Shown: positions 51,298 to 59,730 of the stretch, piece after piece
Position numbering within the stretch: position 1 is the first letter of the stretch
Layout of the letters: every line of letters starts with the position of its first letter
Translations under genes and position numbers: made by a program
Notes under the pieces: generated by a model
Told to the model about the DNA's origin: nothing
Seen by the model: the letters and a program-made list of their open reading frames with translations, nothing else
Databases searched by the model: none
Origin: Palsa-872 sp036844615
Lineage (GTDB): Bacteria; Chloroflexota; Dormibacteria; Dormibacterales; Dormibacteraceae
Direction: 5' to 3'
DNA: 64,000 nt
Assembly: GCA_036844615.1 (NCBI GenBank)
Contig: DAIUFK010000003.1
Coordinates: forward strand, 1 to 64,000

Positions 51298-51996
51298 ATG
51301 GAGTACCGGATCGAACAGTTGGCGAGGGCCGCCGGCGTGGCGGTGGACACGATCCGCTTTTACCAGGGCAAGGGCCTGCTTGACGCCCCACGGCGTGACG
51401 GCCGCGTCACGTGGTACGGCGACGCTCACATGGAGCGCCTTCGCCGCATCCGAGAGCTCCAGCAGCGCGGCTTCACGCTTACCGTCATCCAGCGTTTCCT
51501 GGCCGGCGAGCTGGAGCCCTCGGACGAGGCACTCGTCGCTGCGGTGACCCACCCGTCCTCGCCACAGACCCTCACGCTCACTGAGCTGGCCGAGCGCAGC
51601 GGCGTGGCCGCGCCATTGCTGGCGAGCCTCGAGCAGGCAGGCCTGCTGGTCCCTGTGGAAACAGGCGACGAGCCCCTGTATCCGGCCGAGGACCTCGAAG
51701 CCATTGCTGCCGGCATGAAGCTGATCGCGGCGGGCGTTCCCCTCGGAGCGCTGATGGAGCTCGGCAAGGATTATTCGGCGGCGGTCGATCGCACCGCGCG
51801 CCAGGCGGTGGAGCTGTTCGACCATCACGTCCGCGAGCGCATCCAGGCCGAAGGCGGCGCCACGGAGGCTGCGGAGCGCAGGCTGCTCGAGCTGTTCAAC
51901 GAGCTGCTCGCCGCGAGCGGAACGCTTGTCCGTCATCACTTCCAGCGCACGCTGCTTCGGGCGGCCCGCGAGCACATCGAAAAGCCGGCAAGGTGA
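51298..51996 (+). CDS. MerR-family transcriptional regulator
   Basis: 232 aa. An N-terminal MerR winged helix (YRIEQLARAAGVAVDTIRFYQ, here partly shown, with RRDGR wing) is followed by a second helix-turn-helix-like repeat (LTELAERSGVAAPLLASLEQ) and a helical C-terminal part without metal-binding Cys pairs. So it probably senses an organic ligand or protein. It overlaps menF by GTGA and may control the menaquinone genes. Confidence 0.9.
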   Translation: MEYRIEQLARAAGVAVDTIRFYQGKGLLDAPRRDGRVTWYGDAHMERLRRIRELQQRGFTLTVIQRFLAGELEPSDEALVAAVTHPSSPQTLTLTELAERSGVAAPLLASLEQAGLLVPVETGDEPLYPAEDLEAIAAGMKLIAAGVPLGALMELGKDYSAAVDRTARQAVELFDHHVRERIQAEGGATEAAERRLLELFNELLAASGTLVRHHFQRTLLRAAREHIEKPAR

Positions 51997-53324
51997 TCGC
52001 TGTCACGAGCGTGCGCACCTGGGAGCTCGACCGCACCCCCGACCTTGTCGACCTCGTCAGCGCCGCGCGTGACGCGGGGCACGAGGTGCTTCTCATCGAA
52101 CGGCCGATGCCCGACGCGGTGAGCATCGCTGCGCTTGGGCGCGTCTACGACATAGTGGCGGCGAAAGGCGGCGTGGCGCTCGAGGAGGCCGTCGGGAAGG
52201 TTGTTGATTTCGAGCCCGGAGACAACAGGCTCCAGGCGGCAGCTCGACTCTGGCAGAGGTTGAGCGCCTCGATGGCACCCACCGGGCAAGCGGGCCTCGG
52301 CCCAATCGCCGTCGGTGGTTTCGCCTACCGGCCCGACCGCGATCCGAGCGGGCCCTGGGCAGGTTTCCCCGCGGTGCTCCTTCGCGTTCCTGCGCTCGCC
52401 GTGACGAGGTTGCGCGGCCGGACCTTCGCCATCGCTGCGTCTGCGGAGGCCGAAAACCTGCTGGAGCTGGCGCACACAGGTCTGCGCGCGCCGGCCGCGC
52501 GCAGACTCGACGTCACCTCCGTCCGGGACCCTGCTGCCTGGACCTCCGCCGTCGAGAAAGCCGCGAAGCGGTTGCGCGCGGGCGAGGCCGCCAAGGTGGT
52601 TCTCGCGCGCGAGGTCGTGGCGCGCGGCGACGGCGTCGTCTCGGCCGCGATGGTCGCGCGCTCGCTTCGTGCCGCATACCCTTCCTGCTTCACCTACCTC
52701 GTCACCGGGGCCGACGGCACGGCTTTCGCCGGAGCCTCCCCCGAGCTTCTTGTCAGGCGCTCGGGCACGAAGGCTTACTCCCAGCCGATGGCAGGTTCGG
52801 TGGCGAGAGGCACCAACGAGGCCGATGACGATCGCTTGGCTCGCCAGCTTGAGGAAAGCGCGAAGGACCACGCCGAGCATCGGCTTGTCTCAAATTTCGT
52901 GGTCGAGGCTCTACGGCCCTTCTCGCGTTCTGTCGAGGCACGTGCGCCGGAGGTGGTGCGGTTCACCAACATCCAGCACCTTGCCACCACCGTCACGGCC
53001 GAGCTGGCCGACCCGGCGACCGGTGCGCTTGACCTCGCAGCCGCGCTTCACCCTACCCCTGCGGTCGGGGGCTGGCCGCGCCAGGCTGCTGATGCGCTCA
53101 TCGATGAGCTCGAGGGCCTGGAACGCGGTTGGTATGCGGGCGCGGTCGGTTGGATCGACGGGCGAGGCGACGGTGAGTTCGCGGTAGCCTTGAGGTGTGG
53201 TCTCCTGTGGGAGGACGGCGCCAGGCTCTATGCAGGCGTCGGCGTGATGCCCGACTCAGACCCGACTCGTGAGCTGGAGGAGACCGAGTTGAAGTTCAAA
53301 GCCTTATTGATGGCACTTACGTAA
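51993..53324 (+). CDS. menF: Isochorismate synthase
   Basis: 443 aa chorismate-utilising enzyme: KVVLAREV, FAGASPELLVRR, SVARGTNEADDD and the C-terminal HPTPAVGGWPRQAA plus YAGAVGWIDGRGDGEFAVA. It converts chorismate to isochorismate, the first menaquinone step. The GTG start at 51993 overlaps the MerR gene. Salicylate or siderophore synthesis uses the same reaction, but menD and menH next door settle the pathway. Confidence 0.94.
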   Translation: MIAVTSVRTWELDRTPDLVDLVSAARDAGHEVLLIERPMPDAVSIAALGRVYDIVAAKGGVALEEAVGKVVDFEPGDNRLQAAARLWQRLSASMAPTGQAGLGPIAVGGFAYRPDRDPSGPWAGFPAVLLRVPALAVTRLRGRTFAIAASAEAENLLELAHTGLRAPAARRLDVTSVRDPAAWTSAVEKAAKRLRAGEAAKVVLAREVVARGDGVVSAAMVARSLRAAYPSCFTYLVTGADGTAFAGASPELLVRRSGTKAYSQPMAGSVARGTNEADDDRLARQLEESAKDHAEHRLVSNFVVEALRPFSRSVEARAPEVVRFTNIQHLATTVTAELADPATGALDLAAALHPTPAVGGWPRQAADALIDELEGLERGWYAGAVGWIDGRGDGEFAVALRCGLLWEDGARLYAGVGVMPDSDPTRELEETELKFKALLMALT

Positions 53325-53329
53325 ACAAG

Positions 53330-54121
53330 TTGGAAGTTCAGCTCAACGGAGCGCGAATCCACTACCGGCGCTCGGGCGCCGGCTTTCCTGTGGTCTTCCT
53401 CCACGCCGGCGTTGCCGACTCTCGGATGTGGGAGCCGCAGGCGGCGGGGCTCGCCGAGCATTTCGACGTCATCACTCCAGACATGCGCGGCTTCGGCGAG
53501 TCGGAGCTCCCGCCAGGGTCATGGTCTCCGACGGCCGACGTGCTCGCTCTGATGGACGCTCTAGGGCTCAGGCAGGCGCCGCACCTGATCGGCTGTTCGA
53601 TCGGGGGACGAACCGCCATCGACTTCACCCTCGAGCATCCTGAGCGGGTCTCCAAGCTGGTGCTCGTCGGTGCGGGCGTCAGCGGCCAGACACATGACGA
53701 TGAGGACGAAAGCATCTTCGCAGAAGTCGAGGCGGCGGATAAAGCGAAAGACCTCGTGGCATTGAACGAGGCAGAGATGAAGCTGTGGCTTGTCGGACCC
53801 GGCCGCACGCCTTCACACGTCGACCAACGCCTTCGCGACCTGTTCCTGGACATGAACGGCGGCAGCCTTCAAAACGACTTCGAAAGCGCTCCGATGGCAA
53901 CTCTCGATCCGCCTGCATTCGGGCGGCTGGGTGAGATCAAGGCGCCGACATTGGTCATCGTGGGTGATCACGACCTCCCCGGGATCCAGAAGACCGCCGA
54001 CCTGCTCGTCTCAAAGATTCGCGGCGCCCGCAAGGCGGTGATCCACGACGCCGCCCACCTGCCAAACCTCGAACACCCGGACAAATTCAACCGTCTGGTC
54101 CTGGATTTCCTCAACGGCTAA
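53330..54121 (+). CDS. Alpha/beta hydrolase inside the menaquinone cluster
   Basis: 263 aa. VVFLHAGVADSRMWEP, DMRGFGESE, nucleophile GCSIGG, Asp in GDHDLPGI and His in HDAAHLPNLE. TTG 53330 starts 5 bp after menF. MenH has the same fold, but a better MenH candidate lies at 55816; this one may hydrolyse an ester or act on a pathway side product. Confidence 0.85.
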   Translation: MEVQLNGARIHYRRSGAGFPVVFLHAGVADSRMWEPQAAGLAEHFDVITPDMRGFGESELPPGSWSPTADVLALMDALGLRQAPHLIGCSIGGRTAIDFTLEHPERVSKLVLVGAGVSGQTHDDEDESIFAEVEAADKAKDLVALNEAEMKLWLVGPGRTPSHVDQRLRDLFLDMNGGSLQNDFESAPMATLDPPAFGRLGEIKAPTLVIVGDHDLPGIQKTADLLVSKIRGARKAVIHDAAHLPNLEHPDKFNRLVLDFLNG

Positions 54122-54124
54122 ACG

Positions 54125-55801
54125 CTAAGTGCGCAGTGCGGCGGCGGCGGCCTCCCAGCACGTTCGGTGTCCGTTGACGCTGTCCTCGCGCTTGAACTTC
54201 ACGACGACAAGCGTCGGCGCCTGCGCCGCTACCGCGTCAGCGATTGCAGGCTCGAGTCCGCCGCGGTCCGTAACCGGGCTGTACACGAGGTCGTAAAGCC
54301 TGGCGACCTGGGCGAAATCAAGCCCCAGGGGCGTCGCGAAGAGCTCTTCGAACACGTCCTGGTGCTGGGCCTGCGGCAGGAAGTTGAATACACCCCCACC
54401 GTTGTTGTCGCAGACGATGATGGTCGCCCTCAGCCCGTGACGCCGCACGGCCCAAAGACCGTTCATGTCGTGATAGAGCGAAAGGTCGCCGAGCAGCAGG
54501 ACGGTGGGCACGTTGCTTCGCCCCGCGGCAAGTCCGAGCCCAGTTGAGACCAGGCCGTCGATTCCACTCGCTCCACGGTTGCCGAAGAAACGCTGCTGGG
54601 TCTTGGCGTGTGGCCAGAAGCTGTCGGCCGCGCGGATTGGCATGCTCGAGCCGATGAACACCTGCGCGTTGTCGGGCATGCGCGACGCAAGAGCACGCAC
54701 GATGTGTCCCTCGTGCATAGAAGTCGATACAAATGTGGCGGCGATGGCTGCCGTCGCCCTCTTCCCCGCCGACACCCACTCCTCCCGCCACGCTCTTCGA
54801 TCCATCGCAGGCAATGCCTCCATCAGCGCCTGCGGGTCGCAAACGACGATGTGGCTCGCGACCTGGTCCTGGTCACGCCAGGTGCGGTCCGGATCGATCA
54901 GAAAGGTGGGCGCCGAGGTGGCTGCGAGCCAGGCGCTCAGAACCTTTGACGTTGGCGTCCCCCCGAGCCGGATCACGAGGTCGGGCCCGTGCTGCAGCGA
55001 CCAGCCTGCGCGGAGCAGCGCCTCGTACGACTCGACGGCGGCGCCGGTCTCCGCCCGCCGAAGCTGCGAGCTCGGCTCGGCCAGCACCGGAAGCCCGAGC
55101 CGGCTCAACGCCGGAGCGAGCCTGTCGCCATCACGCATCTCGCCCGCCACTACCAGGGGCCGCTGCGCCCTCTGGAGCGCCGACGCCAGCGTCGTCACCT
55201 GGCCTGGCGTGGGCAGCGTCCGACCGGCGCTCACCGACTGCCCCGCCGCACCCTCAGCCACCGGGACCTCTCCGGGCGTGGGCACCAGTGGCTCGCGAAA
55301 CGGGAGATTGATGTGGACGGGCCCGGTCGCAGCTTCGGCGTAGGCCCGCGCCGCCAGCCGGCGCCAAACTCGCGACGCGTTGGCTGCCTCGACGGGCGGT
55401 CCTGGGTCGAAAAACCACCGCACCGCGGTCCCGTATAGACGTTGCTGGTCGATCGACTGGTTGGCGCCCACGTCGCGCAGCTCGGGAGGCCTGTCTGCGG
55501 TGAGGACTATCAACGGCGTCTGCGAGTGCGAGGCCTCGACCACCGCCGCGTGGAACTCCGCCGCCGCGGTGCCCGACGTCGACAGCAAAACCACAGGCTT
55601 GCCTGTGCCCTTGGCGACGCCTACGCCGAAGAAGGAGCCGGACCGCTCGTCGATGTGGACGTAGACGCGGATCTTCGGGTGGCGCTGCAGGGCGATGGCG
55701 ATCGGCGCCGAGCGCGAGCCGGGCGAGATGCATGCGAACTCGACGCCCTGCGCGGCGAGCTCATCGACGAAGGTTGCGGCGAAAGATTGCGTTACATCCA
55801 T
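54125..55801 (-). CDS. menD: SEPHCHC synthase (2-oxoglutarate decarboxylase type)
   Basis: 558 aa thiamine-diphosphate enzyme. SPGSRSAPIAIAL, HIDERSGSFFGVGVAKGTGKP (in part), the catalytic Glu/ThDP region and the C-terminal GDLSLYHDMNGL with NNGGGVFNFLP that binds Mg-ThDP. It joins isochorismate with 2-oxoglutarate. It is transcribed opposite to menF and menH; ATG 55801 lies only 14 bp from the menH start. Confidence 0.95.
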   Translation of the reverse strand: MDVTQSFAATFVDELAAQGVEFACISPGSRSAPIAIALQRHPKIRVYVHIDERSGSFFGVGVAKGTGKPVVLLSTSGTAAAEFHAAVVEASHSQTPLIVLTADRPPELRDVGANQSIDQQRLYGTAVRWFFDPGPPVEAANASRVWRRLAARAYAEAATGPVHINLPFREPLVPTPGEVPVAEGAAGQSVSAGRTLPTPGQVTTLASALQRAQRPLVVAGEMRDGDRLAPALSRLGLPVLAEPSSQLRRAETGAAVESYEALLRAGWSLQHGPDLVIRLGGTPTSKVLSAWLAATSAPTFLIDPDRTWRDQDQVASHIVVCDPQALMEALPAMDRRAWREEWVSAGKRATAAIAATFVSTSMHEGHIVRALASRMPDNAQVFIGSSMPIRAADSFWPHAKTQQRFFGNRGASGIDGLVSTGLGLAAGRSNVPTVLLLGDLSLYHDMNGLWAVRRHGLRATIIVCDNNGGGVFNFLPQAQHQDVFEELFATPLGLDFAQVARLYDLVYSPVTDRGGLEPAIADAVAAQAPTLVVVKFKREDSVNGHRTCWEAAAAALRT

Positions 55802-55815
55802 AGGATCTATCTGTA
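55801..55815. promoter_or_regulatory. Compressed divergent promoter menD/menH
   Basis: The whole spacer is 14 bp. Plus strand: TAGGAT (55801-55806), 9 nt, GTG of menH. Minus strand: TACAGA (55815-55810), 8 nt, ATG of menD. No ribosome sites fit in it, so both messages would be leaderless if started here. Confidence 0.4.
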
Positions 55816-56661
55816 GTGGTGATCGAGGGGTCTGACGTCCGGCTCAACTATGAGGTGATCGGCGAAGGTTCGCCTGTCACGCTCCTCCACGGTTTCACGC
55901 AGAGCGGGCGCAGCTGGCGCGAGGTCGTCTCGAAGATGCCGGCCGGTTGGCAATGGATACTGCCTGACCTGCGGGGCCACGGCAACACCCAGGTGAAGCC
56001 TGGCGCGCCACACACGATGGAGGCGTGCACCGCCGATCTCGAGATGCTCTGGGACCACCTGGGAATCTCCAGCACCCATCTTGTCGGCTACTCGATGGGA
56101 GGGCGGCTCGGGCTGCACGTCGCTGCCTCGAGACCCGAGCGAGTCCTTTCGCTCCTTACCATCGGCGCCCACGCAGGCCTGGACGAAGACGCGCGCGAAG
56201 GCAGGCGTCGAGGCGATGAGGCTATGGCCCAACGCATCGAGAGCGATGGGCTCGAGGCTTTCGTCAACTACTGGTCGAGCCTGCCCATGTTTGCGGGGTT
56301 GGAGCGACGTGGCCCATCTTTCGTCGCGCAGGTGCGTGCGGAGCGGATGAGCAACCACACCGCGGGGTTGGCCGAATCGCTGCGCGGGATGGGAGCCGGC
56401 GCGATGCGCCCTGTCTGGAACGAGCTTGCGAATGTCCGCTGCCAGTGCACCTTTGTCGCCGGCCAGCTCGACCATGGGTACGTAGCCTCGGCGCGCCGGC
56501 TTGCCGAATCGGTTCCCAACGGGCGCGTCGTGATCGTCCAGCGAGCAGGACATGCAGTGCAGCAGGAGAGGCCTGACGCATTCGCGCGGTTGCTGCTGGC
56601 TCACCTCGAGGCCGCGTCTGAGAAGTCGGAGGCGTCGCCCTCCAGCTCGACATCGGCTTGA
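55816..56661 (+). CDS. menH: SHCHC synthase (MenH-type alpha/beta hydrolase)
   Basis: 281 aa. VTLLHGFTQSGRSWREV, LPDLRGHGNT, nucleophile GYSMGGRLGLHVA, Asp in GQLDHGYV and His in RAGHAVQQE match MenH closely. It removes pyruvate from SEPHCHC in menaquinone synthesis. GTG 55816 is the start. The last 61 bp overlap a small gene on the other strand. Confidence 0.9.
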   Translation: MVIEGSDVRLNYEVIGEGSPVTLLHGFTQSGRSWREVVSKMPAGWQWILPDLRGHGNTQVKPGAPHTMEACTADLEMLWDHLGISSTHLVGYSMGGRLGLHVAASRPERVLSLLTIGAHAGLDEDAREGRRRGDEAMAQRIESDGLEAFVNYWSSLPMFAGLERRGPSFVAQVRAERMSNHTAGLAESLRGMGAGAMRPVWNELANVRCQCTFVAGQLDHGYVASARRLAESVPNGRVVIVQRAGHAVQQERPDAFARLLLAHLEAASEKSEASPSSSTSA

Positions 56662-56819
56662 ATCCCCGCCGCGTATCGGGCAGCGCCGAGACGCTCGAGG
56701 TCGAGCATGCCACCGCGGTCGATCTGCCGGAGCACGAACGACTTACACCCGCGCTTGCGCCACCGCTCGACGTCCAGCGCGACATCGGAGGGGCGGCCTG
56801 AGGTGATGTAGGCCCTCAT
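56601..56819 (-). CDS. Small protein coupled to menA
   Basis: 72 aa (MRAYITSGRPSDVALDVERW at the start), not recognised. The ATG overlaps the menA stop as ATGA, and its 3' end lies antisense to the menH end. Two Cys-free halves, overall charged. The overlap supports real translation; function unknown. Confidence 0.6.
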   Translation of the reverse strand: MRAYITSGRPSDVALDVERWRKRGCKSFVLRQIDRGGMLDLERLGAARYAAGIQADVELEGDASDFSDAASR

Positions 56820-57712
56820 GACAGAAGCAACCCCGCGGTCATGAGGAGCGTATAAGCCAGCTCCGCCACCGCCATCCGCTTGAGGGCACCTACAAGCTCA
56901 GGACCGGACCGCTTGGCGAAGGCGGTTCGCACAGGCACAGCGGCGACAGGGATGCCGAAGTGCATGAGCATGATCATCACTCCGGCGAGTCGAGTCGCAA
57001 AGATGACGATGGGGACTGCGAAGGCCGCGCTGACCACCACCAGCAGGAGGATGAGCGTAGGACCCCTGCCAATGCGGGTCGAGAGCGTGCGCTTGCCGGC
57101 CGCGGCGTCGGTGTCGATGTCGCGCAGGTTGTTGAGGATGAGGATGGCGGTCGCCAGCAATCCCGTGCCACACCCGGCGAGGATGGCCAGAGGCGTCACT
57201 CGCAGCTCTTCCACGTACACAGTGCCGACCGTCGCGACCAACCCGAAGAAGATGAAAACGAACAGCTCGCCAAGCCCGAGGTAGCCGTAGGGCCGCGGGC
57301 CGCCGGTGTAGAGCCAGGCTGCCAGCAGGCATGCCGCGCCGACCACGAGAAGCCGCCAATCGGTGGCCACGCTGAGGGCGAGGCCGGTGGCGCCGGCCAC
57401 GCCGAAGGCTGCGACGGCTGCCCATTTCACATGCTCAGGGGCGACGACTCCTGATGACGCTGCCCGCAAGGGACCGACGCGGCCTGGCATGTCCGCGCCT
57501 CGAACGAAATCCGAGTAATCGTTGGCGAAGTTGACACCGACCTGGATCGACAGCGCGATGACCAGGGCGGCGAGGCCGGCCCAGGGTCGCGCCCCGCCTT
57601 CGTGCACGGCTACGGCGGTGCCCGCAAGGACCGGCGCGACGGACGCAGCCAGCGTGGCGGGTCTCACTGCGAGCCACCACACCCGAGCCGGGCTCAGCGT
57701 GGTCGACGCCAT
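56816..57712 (-). CDS. menA: 1,4-dihydroxy-2-naphthoate polyprenyltransferase
   Basis: 298 aa UbiA-family membrane enzyme with about eight helices. First Asp-rich motif NFANDYSDFVRG, second NNLRDIDTD. It attaches the isoprenoid chain to DHNA at the membrane. It follows menB by 5 bp on the same strand. Length and motifs are normal. Confidence 0.94.
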   Translation of the reverse strand: MASTTLSPARVWWLAVRPATLAASVAPVLAGTAVAVHEGGARPWAGLAALVIALSIQVGVNFANDYSDFVRGADMPGRVGPLRAASSGVVAPEHVKWAAVAAFGVAGATGLALSVATDWRLLVVGAACLLAAWLYTGGPRPYGYLGLGELFVFIFFGLVATVGTVYVEELRVTPLAILAGCGTGLLATAILILNNLRDIDTDAAAGKRTLSTRIGRGPTLILLLVVVSAAFAVPIVIFATRLAGVMIMLMHFGIPVAAVPVRTAFAKRSGPELVGALKRMAVAELAYTLLMTAGLLLS

Positions 57713-57717
57713 GATTT

Positions 57718-58581
57718 TCAGGGCCGCTTTGGAAACCTCGAGAAATCAGGTTTCCTTTTTTGGACGTACGCATCCCTGCCTTCCTGCGCCTCCTCGCTCA
57801 TGTAGTAGAGCAGCGTCGCGTCTCCCGCGAGCTGCTGGATCCCGGCGAGACCATCGTCTGCAGCGTTCAGCCCTGCCTTGAGCATTCGGAGCGCGAGAGG
57901 GCTGAGCTCGAGCATCCGCCTGCACCAGGCAACTGTCTCCTTCTCGAGGTCGGCGAGTGGGACCACCTTGTTCACAAGGCCCATGTCGAGGGCCTGTCTC
58001 GCGTCGTACTGCTCGCAAAGAAACCAGATCTCGCGCGCCTTCTTCTGCCCGACGATCCGGGCCAGGAGCCCTGCGCCGTATCCTCCGTCGAAGCTGCCCA
58101 CTCGAGGACCTGTCTGGCCGAACCTTGCGTTGTCGGCCGCGATCGTCAGGTCGCAGACGACGTGTAGGACGTGGCCGCCGCCGATCGCATAGCCGGCGAC
58201 CATTGCGATCACCGGCTTCGGCAGGCGGCGGATCTGGACCTGTAGGTCGAGCACGTTCAGGCGGCCGGTGCCCTTGGGATCGACGTAGCCGTCGTCACCG
58301 CGGATCCGTTGGTCGCCGCCCGAACAGAAAGCCTCGGTGCCGGCCCCCGTGAGGATGACGACCCCGATCTTGGGATCGTCGCGGGCGACCTCGAAAGCGC
58401 GCGACATCTCGAAGACCGTCGTCGGCCTGAACGCGTTGCGGACCTCGGGGCGGTTGATGGTGATTTTGGCGATGCCGTCCCACGTCTGGTAGACGATGTC
58501 GGTGTAACGTCCCGAACGTCGCCAGCCGCGCCGCTCTGGCTTCGTGGGTGATTTGCCTCGAGTGTTGCCTCGATCTTTCAA
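57718..58581 (-). CDS. menB: 1,4-dihydroxy-2-naphthoyl-CoA synthase
   Basis: 287 aa crotonase-fold enzyme: INRPEVRNAFRP, AFCSGGDQRIRG (oxyanion hole), AGYAIGGGHVLHVVCDL and SFDGGYGAGLLARIVG, all MenB-specific. It closes the second naphthoate ring. A basic N-terminal extension (residues 1-24) precedes the conserved YTDIVYQTWDGIAKI. Together with menA it forms a minus-strand pair. Confidence 0.95.
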   Translation of the reverse strand: MKDRGNTRGKSPTKPERRGWRRSGRYTDIVYQTWDGIAKITINRPEVRNAFRPTTVFEMSRAFEVARDDPKIGVVILTGAGTEAFCSGGDQRIRGDDGYVDPKGTGRLNVLDLQVQIRRLPKPVIAMVAGYAIGGGHVLHVVCDLTIAADNARFGQTGPRVGSFDGGYGAGLLARIVGQKKAREIWFLCEQYDARQALDMGLVNKVVPLADLEKETVAWCRRMLELSPLALRMLKAGLNAADDGLAGIQQLAGDATLLYYMSEEAQEGRDAYVQKRKPDFSRFPKRP

Positions 58582-58641
58582 GCTGGCACTCCTAGAGCGA
58601 TCACTAGCACCATTCAGATCGTAGCCGATCGCGTGCGCCGA

Positions 58642-59580
58642 CTAGGCCCGCTTGCGTGACTTCCGCTTGGGAAACAGGTTCAGGATCTTCGCGTAGTCCT
58701 CGGGAGTGTCGATGTCGTCGGGACGGCCCGGCGCGGGCACAGTGTCCAGAAGCTCCGGGTGGCCGTCGAGGATCTGCCTGGCACCGGCGTCCCCTTCGAG
58801 CGCGTAGAGGTCAACCCACATCTCTCGGGCGAGCACGACGGGAGGCGTCCATTCGGCGCCCTTCTTCAAGACCGCGACGGCGGGGCGCGAGCCTTCACGC
58901 CGCCAGGCGCGCAGCAATGCGGCGACGGTCCGCGAGCCGACCAGCGGCTGGTCCCCGAGCAGGACGACAGCTGCCTGGATCTCGGGCCGGAGAGCGCGAA
59001 GGCCTGCCTTCAGCGAAGAGGCCATGCCTGTGTGCGCGTCAGGGTTGTGGACGAGGTCCGCTGCACCGTCGACTGCCTCTTTGACATCGTCGGACGAGTA
59101 GACAACAACCACCTGGTGGCATCCGCCGTCGGATGCGGCCTCGACCGCGTGCTTCACCATCGGCCTGCCGTCGAACTCGAGGAGCAACTTTTGGGAGCCA
59201 GGCATTCGAGAGCTCGAGCCGGCAGCCAGCACTACAGCGCCGGCGGGTAACAGCGCTGCCGCGAGGCGCTCAAACGGAGGCCGCGCAGACCGGATCCACT
59301 CAACCTCAACGTTGGCGCGGAGGGCGAGCTCGGCAAAATCGCGAAGCCTTGCGCTATCGCCGTCGACGAGGAGCAGGCGGCGACCGGATAGAACCGACAG
59401 GTCGGGGACCGTGTCCGGAAGAGTGATCACCGCCAGCGAGTCGCAATCGTCACGCGCGGCGATGTGCTCGAGGGCATGCCCGATGTCCCGCCCGCGCACG
59501 ACCACGCTGTGCGGTCCCTCGGGCTCCCTGTAGGTGCGTCCTCGGATGGGCAGCTCCAGGTCGCTCATCACGAACACCAT
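58642..59580 (-). CDS. MocA-like molybdenum cofactor nucleotidyltransferase with extra N-terminal domain
   Basis: 312 aa. Residues about 115-300 are a nucleotidyltransferase: VVLAAGSSSRMPGSQKLLLE, GMASSLKAGL, LLGDQPLV. This is the MocA/MobA-like family that makes cytidylyl- or guanylyl-molybdopterin; CO dehydrogenase uses the cytosine form. Residues 1-110 form a separate alpha/beta domain I do not recognise. ATG 59580 or ATG 59568 is the start. It likely serves the cox genes at 61.5-64 kb. Confidence 0.85.
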   Translation of the reverse strand: MVFVMSDLELPIRGRTYREPEGPHSVVVRGRDIGHALEHIAARDDCDSLAVITLPDTVPDLSVLSGRRLLLVDGDSARLRDFAELALRANVEVEWIRSARPPFERLAAALLPAGAVVLAAGSSSRMPGSQKLLLEFDGRPMVKHAVEAASDGGCHQVVVVYSSDDVKEAVDGAADLVHNPDAHTGMASSLKAGLRALRPEIQAAVVLLGDQPLVGSRTVAALLRAWRREGSRPAVAVLKKGAEWTPPVVLAREMWVDLYALEGDAGARQILDGHPELLDTVPAPGRPDDIDTPEDYAKILNLFPKRKSRKRA

Positions 59581-59597
59581 GGGTTCAGCATAAGCAC

Positions 59598-59704
59598 GGG
59601 GAGGACTGAGGTCCTCCCCAGTGGCCCCCCACCTGGGGCTCCTAGCGACGCTTGGCGGCGCTTTGAAATGCCACGCTTTGGTGTCGGCCGGGATAAACCC
59701 GGCC
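59598..59704. repeat. Paired hairpins, intergenic locus 4
   Basis: GGGGAGGAC-tgag-GTCCTCCCC (59598-59619) and GGCCGGG-ataaa-CCCGGCC (59686-59704), with GCGACGCTTGG between them, fill most of the 150-bp divergent spacer. Same arrangement as at 18072-18196 and 51069-51167. Confidence 0.7.
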
Positions 59705-59716
59705 TGGCCGCGACGC

Positions 59717-59724
59717 TTTAGTCT
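59717..59724 (+). promoter_or_regulatory. -10-like box before the endonuclease gene
   Basis: TTTAGT (59717-59722) lies 8 nt before the ATG, or TAGTCT (59719-59724) 6 nt before it, with a run of T in between and no ribosome site. Leaderless start is the likely reading. Confidence 0.4.
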
Positions 59725-59730
59725 GTTTTT

